Positions 5,520-6,643 of a DNA stretch of 6,643 nt are shown piece after piece. Numbering within the stretch: the first letter of the stretch is position 1; each line of letters opens with the position of its first letter. The notes under the pieces are model-generated. The model had not been told where the DNA came from. It was given only the letters and a program-made list of their open reading frames with translations, and ran no database searches. A program made the position numbers and the translations under genes. The stretch comes from Bacteroidota bacterium (GTDB taxonomy: Bacteria > Bacteroidota > Ignavibacteria > SZUA-365), in NCBI GenBank assembly GCA_018224415.1, contig JAGTUZ010000213.1, positions 1 through 6,643 on the forward strand, read 5' to 3'.

Positions 5520-6643
5520 ATGAAACGAATGATCCTTGTTTTCTCCGTGGCGATGCTGCTGGTGTTCGCAATGAACATCCAGGCGCAGGTGTCGATCTCC
5601 GCGCTCAGCACGCCGTACACGCAGGATTTCAACACGCTCATCAACAGCAGTTCGGCGAGCTTCGTCAGCAACAGCACCATCGCCGGCTGGTATCACGCGC
5701 GCACAGGCACGGGCGACCTGATCGTCGCCGGCACGGGCAGCAGCAACGGCGGAGCGCTGTATAGTTTCGGTGCCTCGGGTTCGAGCGAACGCGCACTGGG
5801 TTCCGTCGGCTCGGGTAACGGCGCCGTGGGCAATCTCTGGTGGGGCGTGCGGCTGGTGAACAACACCGGCGCGACCATCACCTCGCTGGCCATCAGCTAC
5901 ACAGGCGAGCAGTGGCGAAACTCCGCGGCGGCGGCGCAAACCGTGGATTTCTCATACCAGACCGGCACGAATCTCGCGAGTCTGACAACCGGCACCTGGA
6001 CGGATGTCGACGCACTGGATTTCACCAGTCCCATCACCGGCGGCTCCGCCGGAGCGATTGACGGAAACGCCTCCGCCAATCAGGCGTCGATCTCCACCGT
6101 GCTCACGATCACATTGAGTCCGGGCGACGAAATCATGCTGCGCTGGTATGACCCCGACCACTCCAGCGCCGACCACGGGCTGTCCATCGACGATTTCAGT
6201 GTCACCGCCTTTGGCGCGGCCGCGCCGACGGTCGTGGAATTCGGCAGCGCGACCTCTTCGTTCAATGAAGGTGCCGGCACGGTATCGGTAAGCGTGAGCA
6301 TCGCGAATCCCTCCGCAACCACGGCGACCACCATCGATGTCGTCCTCACCGGGGGCACGGCAACCAATGGCACGGACAACACGCCCGCGTACGCAACACA
6401 GTCGCTCACCTTCCCCGCCGGGAGCAGCGCGGACCAGTCAGTGAGCCTGACGCTGGTCGACGATGCGACCTTCGAAGGCAATGAGGATTATGTTTTCTCG
6501 TTGCAGAACGTCACGGGCGGAAGCAGCGCCTCCATTGGCGCGCAGTCGGCGCACACGCTGACCGTGATCGAAAACGATCCGCCTCCCATGCCGAGTCTCA
6601 TCGTCAACGAGTATTTCAACGCCTACGGCAATCTCGGCACCGA
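5520..6643 (+). CDS. Secreted Calx-beta domain protein, 3' end outside window
   Basis: The first 374 codons are open to the window edge. Residues 1-22 are a classical Sec signal peptide: basic MKRM, a hydrophobic core (ILVFSVAMLLVFAM) and a cut site after IQA before Gln23, a common Bacteroidota-type junction. Residues about 24-233 are an all-beta domain beginning PYTQDFNTLI, with GSERALGS-like and 'LRWYDPD..SADHGLSIDDFSV' segments. Similar domains precede lamin-tail or nuclease modules in extracellular FCB proteins. Residues 236-353 are a Calx-beta domain: FNEGAGTVSVSVSI, GGTATNG, LTFPAGSSADQSVSL, the acidic DDATFEGNEDY at 314-324, and VIEND at the end. Calx-beta folds bind calcium in known members. 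SLIVNEYFNAYGNLGT from 359 looks like the opening of a lamin-tail-like (LTD) domain. A T9SS signal would be expected further downstream but cannot be seen. The start is well supported by the ribosome binding site and signal peptide. Enzymatic function is unknown. Confidence 0.85.
   Translation, partial: MKRMILVFSVAMLLVFAMNIQAQVSISALSTPYTQDFNTLINSSSASFVSNSTIAGWYHARTGTGDLIVAGTGSSNGGALYSFGASGSSERALGSVGSGNGAVGNLWWGVRLVNNTGATITSLAISYTGEQWRNSAAAAQTVDFSYQTGTNLASLTTGTWTDVDALDFTSPITGGSAGAIDGNASANQASISTVLTITLSPGDEIMLRWYDPDHSSADHGLSIDDFSVTAFGAAAPTVVEFGSATSSFNEGAGTVSVSVSIANPSATTATTIDVVLTGGTATNGTDNTPAYATQSLTFPAGSSADQSVSLTLVDDATFEGNEDYVFSLQNVTGGSSASIGAQSAHTLTVIENDPPPMPSLIVNEYFNAYGNLGT
6225..6578 (+). other. 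Calx-beta domain of the third protein
   Basis: Residues 236-353 carry the family hallmarks in order: an opening strand with 'F.EG.GT..V.V.I', the 'GGTAT.G.D' turn, 'LTFPAG', the acidic loop 'DDATFEGNEDY', and the closing 'VIENDPP'. The acidic loop provides the likely calcium ligands. One copy is seen in the window; more may follow downstream, as Calx-beta domains often occur in series. Confidence 0.85.

Noticed and set aside
5327..5764. Plus-strand open frame spanning the intergenic region and the start of the third gene
   Set aside because: It runs out of frame over the signal peptide and beta domain of the third gene, and its translation is Arg/His/Gln-rich without motifs. The gene starting at 5520 with a ribosome binding site and signal peptide is far better.

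Overview
The window is about 6.6 kb of moderately GC-rich DNA in which every recognisable gene lies on the + strand. It looks like part of a run of genes for large exported, cell-surface or extracellular proteins. The first two genes end in type IX secretion system (T9SS) type A C-terminal sorting domains: an 'SPNP' version in the first and a 'LGQNYPNPF' version in the second. T9SS is confined to the Bacteroidota/FCB assemblage. The long 'GQNYPNPF' form of the signal, with this GC content, suggests an Ignavibacteria/Chlorobiota/Kapabacteria-like or Rhodothermota-like lineage rather than a classical low-GC Bacteroidota. The lineage is inference.

Layout: (1) 1-1587 is the 3' part of a gene for a seven-repeat FG-GAP/VCBS beta-propeller protein with a T9SS signal. 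Its signal peptide and true start are probably upstream of the window. (2) About 1553-5291 holds one long gene, broken in two ways. Its 5' end abuts the stop codon of gene 1 with no signal peptide, no intergenic space and no convincing start. Its reading frame then shifts from frame 2 to frame 3 somewhere in 2466-2560. Read across the shift, it would encode roughly 1,250 residues: a glycoside-hydrolase-like barrel with a beta-sandwich insertion, a further beta module, a right-handed beta-helix-like region, an alpha-helical module and a T9SS sorting domain. (3) 5292-5519 is non-coding and contains a strong 15-bp hairpin whose loop is exactly TATAAT, a second weaker hairpin, and a ribosome binding site. 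(4) 5520-6643 is the 5' part of a gene for a secreted protein with a clear signal peptide, an all-beta N-terminal domain, a Calx-beta domain and the start of a possible lamin-tail-like domain. It runs off the window.

The genes look like independent T9SS or secreted cargo, not steps of one pathway. Propeller, beta-helix and Calx-beta folds fit adhesion, carbohydrate binding or turnover, and calcium-stabilised surface structure, but no substrate can be named. I see no tRNA or rRNA genes, CRISPR arrays, transposases or insertion sequences. The most notable points are the headless second gene, its internal frameshift, its unusual domain combination, and the hairpin with a consensus -10 hexamer in its loop.
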